From: Fragilariopsis cylindrus CCMP1102
Taxonomy: Eukaryota > Bacillariophyta > Bacillariophyceae > Bacillariales > Bacillariaceae
NCBI GenBank assembly: GCA_900095095.1
Contig: FMBT01000413.1
Span: forward strand, 1-64,000
Reading direction: 5' to 3'
Length of the DNA stretch: 64,000 nt
A model generated the notes under the pieces. The model did no database searches. It worked only from the letters and a program-made list of their open reading frames with translations, and was not told the DNA's origin. This document shows positions 46,915 to 58,300 of the stretch, piece by piece. Each line of letters opens with the position of its first letter. The first letter of the stretch is position 1. A program made the translations under genes and the position numbers.

Positions 46915-47465
46915 CAGGATTCAGGTTATGGCGCCAAGGTTGGCGCCACTTTTTGGGGTCAATTTTTTATGGGGGTATATCTCCCTCAAAAAATGGACTT
47001 ACACCCCCCTATTGAGACACAGCGCGTCTCCGAATAAGGGCACGTGTCTTTTTATATACTCAATAGAAGTCCCGTTTGCTTTGTATGGGCCGCACCTACG
47101 CTGTAATAAGCCCGTAAAAATTAATTTTGGAAGAGCCATAGTAGGAAAATTCGCGGTTTGCGCTAAGTATCACGTTCAGTGCATGCCTGCGCGATTTTTT
47201 AAAATTTTAATACTCAAAATATTTGAGTGTGAGTACGAATCAAATAACTACTGTTGTAGAGGAGATGGAAACATCACACATGTTCCGTTAGACAGCCCTT
47301 GGTTCGAGTTACTAATGCGTCAAATCTTAATTTATTTGATCACTTTCTTCACATGTATTCGCACCTCCAAAGATTTTCATCTTTTTTTGGAAATTTCTTC
47401 TGCAAATTAACGCGTGTTATTAACACGCGCAAAATCGCAAAAAAATCCTTATAACCTGAATCCTG
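46915..47465. mobile_element. Nested TTAA-flanked MITE (551 bp)
   Basis: The ends are CAGGATTCAGGTTAT and the exact complement ATAACCTGAATCCTG, each flanked by TTAA. The element interrupts the family A interior right after its 190-bp array. TTAA duplication suggests piggyBac-type mobilisation. Next to the left end is 'ggcgccaaggttggcgcc', and near the right end the palindrome 'cgcgtgttattaacacgcg'. A 168-codon open frame runs through it but has no recognisable domain or sensible start. Confidence 0.85.
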
Positions 47466-48804
47466 TTAAATAATATAAACAACTTTGAATAATAAGATGA
47501 ATAGCTTCTCCTTAGGTTCTAGAACCAGCATGGTGCACCAAAATACCACCCAGTTATCCATCACATACCTATAGGGGATGAACCAAGGATCATGATCCCT
47601 CATACTTACCATATTCTTGCCTCCAGAACACAAACAGTGCATTTTGGCCAACATGTTATATTTCCAAGTCCAAAAGTACCATTCATAAATAGGCTGCCAC
47701 AACATCAAAAAAAGCAATTGGACCATGGTTTCAACACCCAGATACTTACCATATACGCATATGGTCAAAATACACCAACAATACTTGAAACATTTGCCAT
47801 ATTGGTGGTGTGGTTGGGTGGGGAACAATAGAATAGACATAAAATGGCCCAAAATGCACACATTGCAAAAATATTTGAGATGATACTGCGCCCATAACAG
47901 GTATGCTGAGTCCCAAATAAGATTGCTAGGCATCAACCTAATTCATAAAGGTTTTGGATTATATCATTGTTCTAGGTAACCATACATATATTTGGGTTTC
48001 ATGGGTCAAAATCCACTGCTATTAAAACACACAATTTCTCTAAGTGCCAAGTGTGCGTGTAATCAAGGCCATGATGCACCATCAATGCAGACCTAACAAC
48101 CTTGAAAGATTATATGGAGCTCAACATTATACCTATGGGTACAAGGTCCAACTATTGCTTAGGGCTATAGGGAGGTTAGGAAGGTGTTGTGGTGTGCTAA
48201 GCACCCAAAAGGGTCATTTAGGCCCCAAAACAGGTTTTCCCCCTCTAGCGCCCACACAAGCATGGTCCTGCCCAAAGCTCGCCAAGTTTATATTCCCTTT
48301 GGTGTATATGGTCAATCCCATGTGCTTACTTTGGGACAATTCATCTTTTTGAGCAAATACTAGGTCACATACCCCCCCAAATGGGCCATTTTTCCATGTC
48401 CTAGGGCTGTATCACACCCTTTACCACCTTCCAGTCTGAAGATCACATACCTAGCGCCCCAAAGTCCGGTCCAGGATCCACCCTATACATATGGTAAGGT
48501 AAAGGAACTCTCCCTGACCAAAAAGAAGCATTTTCCTGGAAGTTCTACCCTAGTTTGTATCCTGAACAAGATATCTCATAAAAAGATGATGCGTGCTGTG
48601 TGTGAGCCTACATTGTGAGATACCAGTAAGCTTACAAGACTAAGGAATACAACAATTCTCCATCCAATAGGTCAATTATAAAATTAATAGTTTATTTTTC
48701 CAAAAAAATGACTTTTTAGGTGTATATATTTGATGCTAAAGTTATTATTATATACTACAGTAACAAATACTAGTAAAATTTGAGCATGATTTAGTTTTTA
48801 TATT

Positions 48805-49739
48805 AATTACTAGTTCCAGTGGTACAGCCGCGTGGAATGCTAATGCGTAATGCGTAATGCGTACTCCAGTACTACCGTAGAACGTGCACCTCAAGCAAAG
48901 AGTTTTTAAAATGGATGGCTCCTGTTGTTGCTTTCCGTTTGTACAGTACGTACGCACGACGTACAAAGAATCTAGTTGTTATTTATATGCAGCTTGTCAA
49001 CCTAATCATCATGCCATTATATTATTATTATATTAGGACCTAATGAATCGCCGCTGTATTAAGGCACTAATATTTTGATGTAAAAACTAAACTATTAACC
49101 AATTGAACGCAAAAAGTATGCCAAAAATTATACCGTATGACCAAAATTATACCGAAATAGTCATTGAGCCCTAATGAATCGCTTCTATGAACGTGTATAG
49201 AGAAACCATCTGTCTTTTGTCAAAAATCTTTGTTCTTTTGTAGCTGCTACTTCTTTCTTTCGACAAATTTGATGTGTCAGGACGAAAGCTGACCAAACTA
49301 CCAAGAGTTAACCGCGCCAGCGATGCGAGCGAAAAAAATAAGAATGCTTTTTTGTTCGTTTGTTTCGTTTGTACGTAAGAATACGGTAGCAATAAATCAC
49401 AAATTGAAAAATCTTCTTTTCAAGCAGGTGGTGGCGCCAAAAAAATCTTCTCAAGAGGTAAAAGATTTCTCAAGAAAAAAATTGTCTAATTAATTATTCA
49501 CCGCAATTAGCAATTACAGTACCGGTACCGGCAGTTACGAAAGAGATTTTCACATCATAAAAGCAAGGGAAAAGCAGCTTTTTATATTCTCACAACAAAG
49601 AAAGGAAGAATAGGCATAAACTACGGTAGATTCATTGACCATTCTCACACAACAACGAAAGGGAAAATACTGCAGGTAAACTAAGCAACATCACATAAAA
49701 CAAAAGAAGACCAAACTGCACCACATTATACACCATACC
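48805..49739. other. Intergenic region
   Basis: AT-rich, with a triple 'aatgcgt' repeat at about 48840-48860 and no gene. The last ~150 bases are A-rich and may be the leader of the next gene. Confidence 0.4.
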
Positions 49740-51077
49740 ATGTCTTCGTCGTCTAACAATACAGTATCCGATTATGCATCCGATGATTGTTGCATGAATA
49801 GTATGAATATGGATATGGGTATGGATATGGATATACTCAAATCAATTACCAATGATACTGATAGTGATGATATTACCGATATCATGGACGACAACGATAC
49901 GATTCTTGATCTATATGAAGGAGATGAATTAGAAGATGACTTACGCCGTATTAATGAACAAGAACTTGATCAACAACAAGAACAACATCAACGGTTCGTC
50001 TCACCCCAAGCCGATCGTCGTCACGTATACGAATACGGACATTGCAACCACGATCACGACCACGAAGACTTTGCTGCTGCAGTAACAATGCAAATGCCTT
50101 CTGCTATGGAACCAATTCCATTCCTACTACCAGGAGAAGCAGAATACGCTGAACATCAAGAGCATGAACAGCAACATCAACATCCACATCAACATCAAAC
50201 TTTATGTCGTATCGCTGACGACTGGAATGAACAGGATGATATTGCTGTTACTGTATCACCTGATGCTGCACCGTCTACTACTACTACCACTACTACTACT
50301 ATGGAACCAATTCCATTTGTAGTTTCATCATCGTCAGAAGATGAATCAGATGAATCCTCATTGAATATTATGTCAGAAGAAATTCATGATATAATTGAAT
50401 CATCAGATTCTCAACAACTTCGTCAACAAGATCAAGAACAGCAACAACACCGTCGTCCAACTGATGATGAATTATTATTATATTCAAGACAATTGAAATT
50501 TGAAGAATTGAAATTTGAAAGAGATATAGTATTCCAAGCGAAACGATTACGATTGCTTAGAGAACAACAACAACAGGAGCAGCAACAACAAATTGATGAT
50601 GATATAATGAATGGATTAAACAATACCAATCACAGTAAGTCTGATGAACACGTTGCTGGTGATGATGATGATGAAGTAGAACCAAACGAAATAATTTCAT
50701 CCTCCTCCATGTCCTCCTCTTCGTTGTCATCATCATCTGAAGAATATGATTATAAATATTGGGAAAATAATTTCAAATGCAAACAAAAAGAAATACATGA
50801 TGTATTTATGAAAATTAGTTTTTTAACAGCACAAATTGTTGATATAACTGTTCATAACCACCACCACCACCGTCATAATCAGCATGCTGTACATACTACT
50901 GCTGCTCAGCGTGCTGCATTGAATATGAACAAGAACAAAAGCAAGAAGAGCAAGAACAAAAGCAAGAAGAACAGGAACGTTATTAAGAAAACCGTGTGCT
51001 TGAAAAAGAAGAAGAAGAATAGAATCACCAAGTTCACTACTAGTAAAAAACAAGTGCCTGTATTGGTTTCAATCTAA
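49740..51077 (+). CDS. Hypothetical Gln/Asp/Ser-rich protein, possibly nuclear, 445 aa
   Basis: Not recognised. The first ~80 residues are acidic with Met/Asp repeats (MNMDMGMDMD). Two copies of TMEPIPF(L/V) occur near residues 122 and 185 ('AMEPIPFLLPGEAEY' and 'TMEPIPFVVSSSSED'), which may be a short linear motif. A charged helix around 'RQLKFEELKFERDIVFQAKR' and LRLLREQQQQEQQQQ could form a coiled coil. A second helical part is near 'YWENNFKCKQKEIHDVFMKI'. The C-terminus is strongly basic (KNKSKKSKNKSKKNRN, CLKKKKKNR), like a nuclear or nucleolar localisation signal. The layout (acidic, Gln-rich, coiled coil, basic tail) would suit a transcription-related protein, but that is only a guess. 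Confidence 0.6.
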   Translation: MSSSSNNTVSDYASDDCCMNSMNMDMGMDMDILKSITNDTDSDDITDIMDDNDTILDLYEGDELEDDLRRINEQELDQQQEQHQRFVSPQADRRHVYEYGHCNHDHDHEDFAAAVTMQMPSAMEPIPFLLPGEAEYAEHQEHEQQHQHPHQHQTLCRIADDWNEQDDIAVTVSPDAAPSTTTTTTTTMEPIPFVVSSSSEDESDESSLNIMSEEIHDIIESSDSQQLRQQDQEQQQHRRPTDDELLLYSRQLKFEELKFERDIVFQAKRLRLLREQQQQEQQQQIDDDIMNGLNNTNHSKSDEHVAGDDDDEVEPNEIISSSSMSSSSLSSSSEEYDYKYWENNFKCKQKEIHDVFMKISFLTAQIVDITVHNHHHHRHNQHAVHTTAAQRAALNMNKNKSKKSKNKSKKNRNVIKKTVCLKKKKKNRITKFTTSKKQVPVLVSI

Positions 51078-51170
51078 AGATAAAATAAAATAGCAAGCAA
51101 TAAAATAAGATAAAATAAAATCTAATAAACGATTTACATACAATAGTATAATTAATTGCATTACATTACA

Positions 51171-51960
51171 TTACACAGTATCAATATTCAATATTCCATA
51201 TTCCATCCCCAATGCCTCCCATCCTTCTGGTTCTGAAAATTCATCATAGCTCATTTTTAATTCTTCACCTGCTTTTATATCACGTAATGCATACATTGGT
51301 GGATCTTGACATCCATAATATAAACGTGGACGACGTGGATCGTCATCGTCATCATCATCATCATCCTTATCGTATTCATCCTCCTCCTCATCATCATCAT
51401 CGTAATTGTCATGGTCGTCATCATTTACTGCTGTCAATTTCTGTCCTATGTTTGCTCCATCATCATCATCATCGTATCCATCATCACCATATTCATCGTC
51501 GTCGTATTCATAGAGACTGGCATCTCTTAGTAAGCGAATGACTGTTTTTAACAGCCAGCTACGATCTTTGGGGGTGATCATCCTCATCCTCCCTCATCCT
51601 CATCCTCATTTTCTTCATCTGGTTCATTAAATAATGAGGAATGATCCATATCCAAACATATTATATACCCATCCTTCAGATTCTTACTTTTTCTTGTGGT
51701 ATAACTCCATAAGAATGAATCACATGCAAATTTCGAGTCATTCTCATCCATAGCAGTGGTAAGTAAATAGACAAAAAAATCTTTATAGACATCTGTTGAT
51801 GGAAATTCGGCTGGCATTACTTGGTTTCCATACCATAAGTACCTTTGGATATATTTGTAATGTAAAGACACCACGACCAATATAGGGTATCGAACGAACT
51901 TCGACAAGTCAAATCATTTTGAAAGGATCTGGAATTATATTCGACTACTCTGTGGATTTA
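51171..51960 (-). pseudogene. SET-domain protein gene, frame-broken
   Basis: Pieces of one SET domain appear in order on the minus strand but in different frames. First comes VRSIPYIGRGVFTLQ (the usual entry IGRGVF to the domain, near 51870), then 'AEFPSTDVYKDFFVYLL' to DGYIICLDMDHSSLFNEP, then an acidic Asp/Glu insertion, and last MYALRDIKAGEELKMSYDEF (the typical end, ARDI.AGEEL..(D/S)Y..F). The final piece (51587-51171) is open to a stop. SET proteins of this diatom kind are putative lysine methyltransferases. At least two or three frame changes lie within about 330 bases, too many for one base error, so decay is likely, though spacing between pieces is nearly that of an intact gene. The Gly and Tyr of the last motif remain; the NHS motif is replaced by acidic sequence. 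Confidence 0.65.
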
Positions 51961-51979
51961 TAATAGTTCTTTTTGACTG

Positions 51980-52582
51980 TTATTTTATTATTGTTGTGCT
52001 TATTGTTCCATGTTGATTTTGATTATTATATTTGTCAATGGCATAATTATAAGCTTCAACTAATAGTTGATAATCATGATGAGTTGGTATAGTTGTATAG
52101 GCAGTAGGATCTGTTATTATATCATTGGAGACATCATGATAATCACATTCCATCCATTCTTTGATGGCAGTAGTATTTACTAATAACTTCGTTTTACCAC
52201 CAGTACCAGTAGTATTATTATTCTCCCATAATTTTATAAAATCCTCAATATTCTTTTTTCTTTTTCTTTTTACTGTTGTTGTTATTTTCGTCGTTTGTAT
52301 TTGTATTTGTATTGCTACTATTACACTAGTGCTAGTGCTACTACTAGTACTACTGTCACAATATGCCTGTCGTTCTTCTTCCTCATGCTGATGGTGATGC
52401 TCCTTATTATCATGCTGCTGATCAGATGATTCTTCATCTTGTTCTTCTCCTTCATCTTGTTCTCTTGTATCTTGTTCTGCTTCGATACTTCTTCTTCTTC
52501 TTCTATGATGCTGGGTGAATAATCCACAGCAGCTGCTGCTGCTGCTGCTGTCGTCATCGTCGTCATCGTCATTCATTTTCAT
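51980..52582 (-). CDS. Hypothetical charged protein, possible N-terminal part of the SET gene, 200 aa
   Basis: The frame starts MKMNDDDDDDDSSSSSSCCG and has basic, acidic and His/Gln stretches. From residue ~110 it looks folded: 'RKKNIEDFIKLWENN', KLLVNTTAIKEWMECDYHDV, 'DYQLLVEAYNYAIDKYN'. It ends 20 bases upstream of the first SET-domain piece on the same strand. It could be the separate gene it appears to be, or the N-terminal part of the same gene before that gene lost frame. No domain is recognised. Confidence 0.5.
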   Translation of the reverse strand: MKMNDDDDDDDSSSSSSCCGLFTQHHRRRRRSIEAEQDTREQDEGEEQDEESSDQQHDNKEHHHQHEEEERQAYCDSSTSSSTSTSVIVAIQIQIQTTKITTTVKRKRKKNIEDFIKLWENNNTTGTGGKTKLLVNTTAIKEWMECDYHDVSNDIITDPTAYTTIPTHHDYQLLVEAYNYAIDKYNNQNQHGTISTTIIK

Positions 52583-54138
52583 TCAAAGGCAGGTATAATT
52601 ATACTAGTACTAGTACTAGTAGGTGGGTCTATAATATTTACGTAGCTGCTAGCCAAATGAATGAGGAAGAGAGTGAATGAATAAATAAATGGAAATGAAT
52701 TGAAATGAATGAATGAATGAATGAGGAAGAGTCTTAGTGTGTATGAATGAATGATGAATGCGTTAGTTGTAAGGGAGTACTTAATAAGCGATGCATTACG
52801 TATTGTAATAAGCGAGGTAGTGTGCTTGTGCGTTACTATCGGAAAGCCGATACTAGAGAAAATAAAAATAACTACCGTACTTCAAAAACAGAAAATTCGA
52901 AAAATAAAAACCACGACTGAAGTATTTTGTTCCTATTTTTTTCTGTTTCCACCGATTCCCAGTTTTCCACCGCGCGTAGAATTGTCGGAATCTGATTCCG
53001 ACTTTTCGGAATCAGATTCCGACTTTTCGGAATCAGATTCCGACTTGTTTTTCATGATGGTAAAAAAAATCGTTTTTTGCGCGCGACACGAGCTTTTCCT
53101 TTTTTTTCTTTACAAAAAACACTCAATCAGCATCAAGTAACTATTAATACCGAAAAAGATGAAGAATATAATGGCAGTACCGCGTAGTGCTGTTTGATGT
53201 TTTGCTATTGCTGTTGCTGTTACTGGCACGTTTTGTTTTCGATTTCTCATTACTGTATCAATCCTATAAAACGCGAAAACAAACGTGTACTGTACAGTAC
53301 AGTACAGGAATTACCATATACTCGTACTTTTCGCTCGTTCGCGTTGACATCATTATATAACATAACAGTCTTCGTGATGATATGATAATGCATGCGTGGT
53401 AGGAAGGGAGAACGTAACGATTTGTATGATGGTGTGTACAAAAAGGAAAGGATTGATTTATGCAGTAGTGTCTGTCCGTGATATAGTAAGATAGAATATA
53501 GAAGAGAGTGGATACACGCGTCACCTCATTCACCTCATCACACCACACCAGAGAAGAAATGGAGGGTATAATATAAATATTGTACTCCCAACGTACGACG
53601 TACGCTCACCAGTGGAACCGGGTTTCGGTTTTTATTCTGAATCGAATCGAATCGAATCAAGATTAAAGTGATTGATGTTCGTATAAGAGAGATAGAGATA
53701 GGGAGAGAAAGAGTGAAGCAAAAATTCAAGAATTTGCGTACAGTATATTATTTCCGTCAGCAACGCACCACGCAGTTCCGGTTCTTCTACTTTTTAACTC
53801 CAGAAAAACTGCTAAAATGTTGCGTACGTTTACTAAATTGTAGTATTAATACTGAAATACAGGCAATGAGATTAAAATCAATTCTTGATTATTAATTACT
53901 GTATCGAATTAAATTCTATAAAAATAATTGTTATTTTAAATTATAGTTTGTATTGCTAGAGCTTAATCTAATATACAGTATTATTTTGTGATATGGATTG
54001 CGATTGTGATTGTATTTTGTTTTTACGTTGAAGAATTATGCACGTTTACGTTCACGTGGATGGTAGATATGTTGCTACTAAGCTCACACACTAGCTAGAC
54101 TAGTAATAGTAATAGTAATAGTAAGATCATATTGTTGA
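52583..54138. other. Gene-free stretch
   Basis: AATG repeats at 52685-52760, a palindromic 21-bp tandem at 52986-53046, ATCGA repeats at about 53640-53660, and TAGTAA repeats at 54102-54122. Short open frames here have no protein-like composition. Confidence 0.4.
52986..53046. repeat. 21-bp palindromic tandem repeat, three copies
   Basis: Three copies of CGGAATCAGATTCCGACTTTT (first with CTGATT), each containing the near-palindrome GGAATC(A/T)GATTCC, so each can fold as a hairpin or bind a dimeric protein. Confidence 0.85.
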
Positions 54139-54957
54139 TCATTCGTCATTGTTCTCATCATAAGTACATTCGAACTCACCACCTGTACTATGACCAAAAG
54201 TATCAGGATTGTCAAAATCGAGTTCACATTCTTCGGCATTACAATTAGAACTAGCGACACAACAGAATAGTTTAATTGATCGTATGATTGGTTTCGTACT
54301 ACCACTCAACAAAAATAGTTGAATCGCTAATTCTTCCGGATGAAAATGATGATTGGGTAAGAAACCAATACCAATAATTAATATCCGTCCAATCGCTTGT
54401 GCATATTTAATACGTAATTTTGATGTTTTAATGTTAGGTAGGAATGTTGGATAGTCCATGAATGCGAATGAACTATCTACTAGTATTTGAGCCTGTGTAT
54501 CGGGATTGATTGAATTCGCTGCCGCTGTTACCGCAGCAGCTGCTGTTGCTGCTGCTGTTGTTTGAATTTCCGCTCTCGTTCTCGTTGTTGTTGCTACCAC
54601 TATCCGTTGTGCTGATTCGCTTACAACAGGATGTGAAACTTGAGTAATAATTGGTGCAGCCCTCTTCATCAAAAGCGCGGCGGTTTTCTTGGCGTGGTAC
54701 TTCGTGGAGATTGCTGACGTAATATCAATTATTTCCATCGGGGAAAGAGATAATACGGTAACGCTGTTTCTATTGTAGTTGTAGTTGGTTTTGAGGCATT
54801 TCGTGTTCGACACTGCGTAGTTCGTGTCAAAGCCATAAACAGGCGAAACAACAGATGACAATGTAATCGTGCCGCTCAAGATAGCAACAGCAATAGCAGT
54901 AGAAAGGAGGACAGTACAATAATAGATGAAGGACAACATTGTGAGAATGCTAGTCAT
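54139..54957 (-). CDS. Uncharacterised protein with plastid-type presequence, 272 aa
   Basis: Residues 1-42 form a signal peptide (hydrophobic 'TVLLSTAIAVAILSGTITLS') ending PVYG|FDTN. The Phe after the cleavage site is the diatom plastid-import mark. After a Ser/Thr-rich transit-like stretch comes 'MEIIDITSAISTKYHAKKTA' and an Ala/Thr linker (residues ~125-150). The best-kept part is residues ~180-255: 'KLRIKYAQAIGRILIIGIGF', LPNHHFHPEELAIQLFLLSG, 'IRSIKLFCCVASSNCNAEEC' and an acidic tail ELDFDNPDTFG. I recall diatom relatives with GIGFLP..(H/G)FHPEEL..QLFLL. Its function is unknown. The hydrophobic GRILIIGIGFLP could touch a membrane. Single exon; the start is set by the signal peptide. Confidence 0.7.
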   Translation of the reverse strand: MTSILTMLSFIYYCTVLLSTAIAVAILSGTITLSSVVSPVYGFDTNYAVSNTKCLKTNYNYNRNSVTVLSLSPMEIIDITSAISTKYHAKKTAALLMKRAAPIITQVSHPVVSESAQRIVVATTTRTRAEIQTTAAATAAAAVTAAANSINPDTQAQILVDSSFAFMDYPTFLPNIKTSKLRIKYAQAIGRILIIGIGFLPNHHFHPEELAIQLFLLSGSTKPIIRSIKLFCCVASSNCNAEECELDFDNPDTFGHSTGGEFECTYDENNDE

Positions 54958-55349
54958 TAATGTACTCGAAATACAATAGAGAAGAGGTGGGTTCTTTTGA
55001 TCGAACGCAAGATATCTTTTATGAGATAAAGGTTGTGGCTGTGAATGGTTGTACTTGTACCTGTATCGTAGTTATTGAATGCTTGCGCTATGCCGTGTGT
55101 ATCACATTCTTTATTTTTGCAGTTGAGATTATAATTTGATTTGTTGTGGGAGGTGGGATGTCGACTGTTGTGTGAGGTGGTATGTCGACTGCTGTAGTCT
55201 TCCGAAAGCGGAGAAACGAACGGAAAAATGATGTTCTTTAATTTATTTTGAATTGCCCATAGACAAAAACGAAGGCGTCATCACAAAAGAAGAACTTCGC
55301 GCTTGTTTCGTCTTCTCTTCAATTATCCTAAAAATAATTCCATCGCTCA
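54958..55349. other. Spacer before the piggyBac-type element
   Basis: Contains a ~25-base direct repeat of 'gaggtggtatgtcgactg' type near 55148-55190. It may include the upstream region of the minus-strand plastid-type gene. Nothing else seen. Confidence 0.35.
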
Positions 55350-58300
55350 TATCGTTTAGTGAGGGCTTTCAAAAAGTCCTTCGCCGACCCCCTTCCTGCA
55401 CACCTCTTTTCTCGTGTTGTATGAGATGACATCTTCGCGCCATAAAAATATTAAGACGTGCCCTGTTTATTTTCTTCATTTTAAGGATTTTTTGAGCCAG
55501 CAAGGCATGCCTGACACCAGAATTTTTCCTAAGTAATTAAAAATATTTGTTACTCAAGGTTTTTTGCTAGTTTTAACACGCACCATTTCTAGCTAGCAAA
55601 ATAATGTCGTTACAACAATAAATATCGTTACAGAATACAAAAAAAGCGATTATTATTGTTCATTCATTTTTGTCACAAAGTAAAAAGTATGGATACAAAC
55701 AGTAAACGTACGCCAAGTCCATCTGCCACCACTACTGCTGCTGCTTTGGCTGCTAGGTCTTTAGAAACTCCTGTTTTTCCAAGGAATATTATTGATTCTG
55801 GTTCATCAGCTGTGAGTACTCTATCACGCCATACACCTAGTATTGCAAGTACTAAATTAACATTGGTAAGGGAAGATATTGTACAAGCTTTTAAAGAAGA
55901 TGATGAAGAAGTTGGCGATGGTGGTGAAAGTGATGAAGAGTATGGTAATGACAACGATGATGCCGATGAATTTAAAGGTGTATTAGGGTTTGAAACTGAG
56001 GCTAATTTTAGAGAAGTAATAGAAGAGAGGGAAGAAGTAAAAAATGCTATTATACCTGAATCTTATCATCAATTCAATTCTGAAGATCCTTTTCTTAAGT
56101 ACCGTGATGGTACACCAATTGAAGAGATAGATCTTCCTTCTTTTATTCCAGAAGAACATCAACCACACGGTGCTAACCCCACTAATGGTACTCCGGCATT
56201 CAAAGATGTAGATAATCCTGGTGATTGGAATAGCTTCATGTTCAAAGCAAAGAATAAAAAGAATGGGAAATACTCACATCATAAGTTACCCTCTGGAGCA
56301 ACACCCATACCAAAGACAACTGGTTTTGAAGGACAAATCCGCACGGTTAACGATTGGACGGTTAACTATGGTGGTACATTTAATGTAGGTGTTTTCTAAT
56401 CATATAATGTTCCTCTTCTTTTCTGACAACAATACTAACATTTTTTATTTCAATCTGTTTCATCAATATATATATATATATATATTCTCTCCCAATAACA
56501 GGCAGAAGGATGCGCACGCTCTGGTGCTACTGCACTCAATCCGTTTCCTGATTCAAGGATTGGCTATCTTGATGTTGATAAACTAAAAAAACATGGTATA
56601 ACACAGGAAAGATTAGAGCAAAGAGATGCGTTACTAATATTCCAGCTACTGTTACCGATGGTTGATGTTGAAGATGTTGATGATGTTGACAATAATGGTA
56701 AAAAAAGGAAGGGATATTACACTGATGTTGCGCATTTTTCAAACATCAACAGAGCATACCGTACACGCCCTGGTTATGGTCATCCCTGTAAGGATTTCAC
56801 TGCCAAAGAAATAATAAGATTTGATGGAATACTAATGTATAATGGGGTTCGTGGTGGAGACCATGCTCTACATCATCTTTGGTCGGATCAACAAGACTGT
56901 CGATATAGCAATAAGGTAAACCTTTCCATGCGGCCAACAAGGTTTCTAGATATAAAGAAATATCTGAAGTACAATGATAATAAGGCTGGTACGTACTATT
57001 TGTTCTTTGCTTCTTGAATTTCATATATATTCACTCTAACATTTACTTTGCCTATCTGTTTTGTTAAACAATACTAGACAAGTTGTTGAAGCTGAAATCT
57101 CCTGAGAAATATGATCCTGCTTCTAAATTCAGTTTGATCTATGATGCTGTAATCGAGAATACTAGGTACTTCACAAAGAAGGCAGATCTTGATATAGTTG
57201 GGGACGAAACCACTTATGGTAACGCAGGATGTGGACAGTATATCTCAAATCTAAAAGGCAAGATTGTCTCGCGGGGTGGTCAAACAACTTTGATGATGTC
57301 AAAACGAAATAGATTATACGGAGCTATTCATAGACATAAGAGCAATCCAAAGTGTGAAGGAACATGGCCTGCAGGACCATCTGAAATTCGTTACCTTGTT
57401 GAGAAATATGTTCAAGAATATGTAGGTGATGGGGACAATTGTTTGTGGTCAGAGAAGCCTCATATTGTAGCAGATAATTACTTTACGCATGAACTTCTGC
57501 TTGATTGGTTGGGAGCAAATGGATATGGTTATCTTGGTACAGCAGCAAGGAACCAGCTTATAAAAGGAATGAATACATCGTATTTTCACAAGGAAAAAAT
57601 GACTGTTAACAGGGTAAATAAAGCTGCTCGATTCACAAAACCAATTGTATTTTCTAAATTGAAAAGATCAGTAAAAGGGAATCTCTATCGTCGAGTTCAT
57701 GTTTCTTTTCAGAGTACTGGCTCAACAAATATTGCTACAGTCAATTCTATTACCAATGGTAGACTGTATGGTCGTAAAAAATGTCGTGGGCGGGGAGTGA
57801 AACACGTTCGTATTATAGAAATGAATATGGTAAGTAAATCTACGTGCTTAGTTTGTATTTTGGTTCAATGTATTATGTTTGCATCTCACACTATTTTACT
57901 ATGGATGCACTTACTGACCAAGGCAAGAGATATCTACTTACATTTCTATGGTGCTATTGATACAATTGATGCTGTAATAAAGAAAGCAGGTATTGACTTC
58001 CGTTCATGGCGATACTACCATAGACCAGTCAACCATGGAAAAGGAATAGCGCTCGCTTCTGCTTTTTCTTTCTATGAAGAAATCATCAGCGGATCACTTG
58101 AAGAAGACTGGAAGATCACCAACAAAGAACATCGTGTGAATTTTTATCAGTTTCAACAGCGGCTAGCAGAACAAATGATGGACTATGATCCAAAATACCC
58201 AATGTATGCTGGGGATGAAAGATTGAGAGCACACACGTGTACTACACTTGCCTCTCGTACTAGTAGTCGTAATAGGAATATAAAGCGGCAAAAACTTGCA

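Larger units (their letters stand above)
45726..48804. mobile_element. Family A element, complete copy with both terminal inverted repeats
   Basis: Both ends are present: the left ~230 bases and the right ~220 bases are inverted copies, about 85-90% alike by eye, ending 'aatataaaaactaaatcatg' and its complement. The interior has the 190-bp tandem array on the left (reverse of the array at 5903), a nested TTAA-flanked element, and an unexplained segment (47470-48480) that resembles 5640-5870 in part. No transposase is visible. I could not define a target duplication. The superfamily is therefore open. Confidence 0.75.

Noticed and set aside
46904-47410. 168-codon open frame through the nested TTAA element
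   Set aside because: It starts upstream of the element border and crosses the TTAA and inverted repeat, has odd composition and no recognisable domain.
57830-57922. The in-frame 31 codons 'VSKSTCLVCILVQ...' as a real part of the transposase
   Set aside because: They start at GTAAGT, end at an AG, are a multiple of three, and insert a hydrophobic stretch absent from the family pattern; an intron is simpler.
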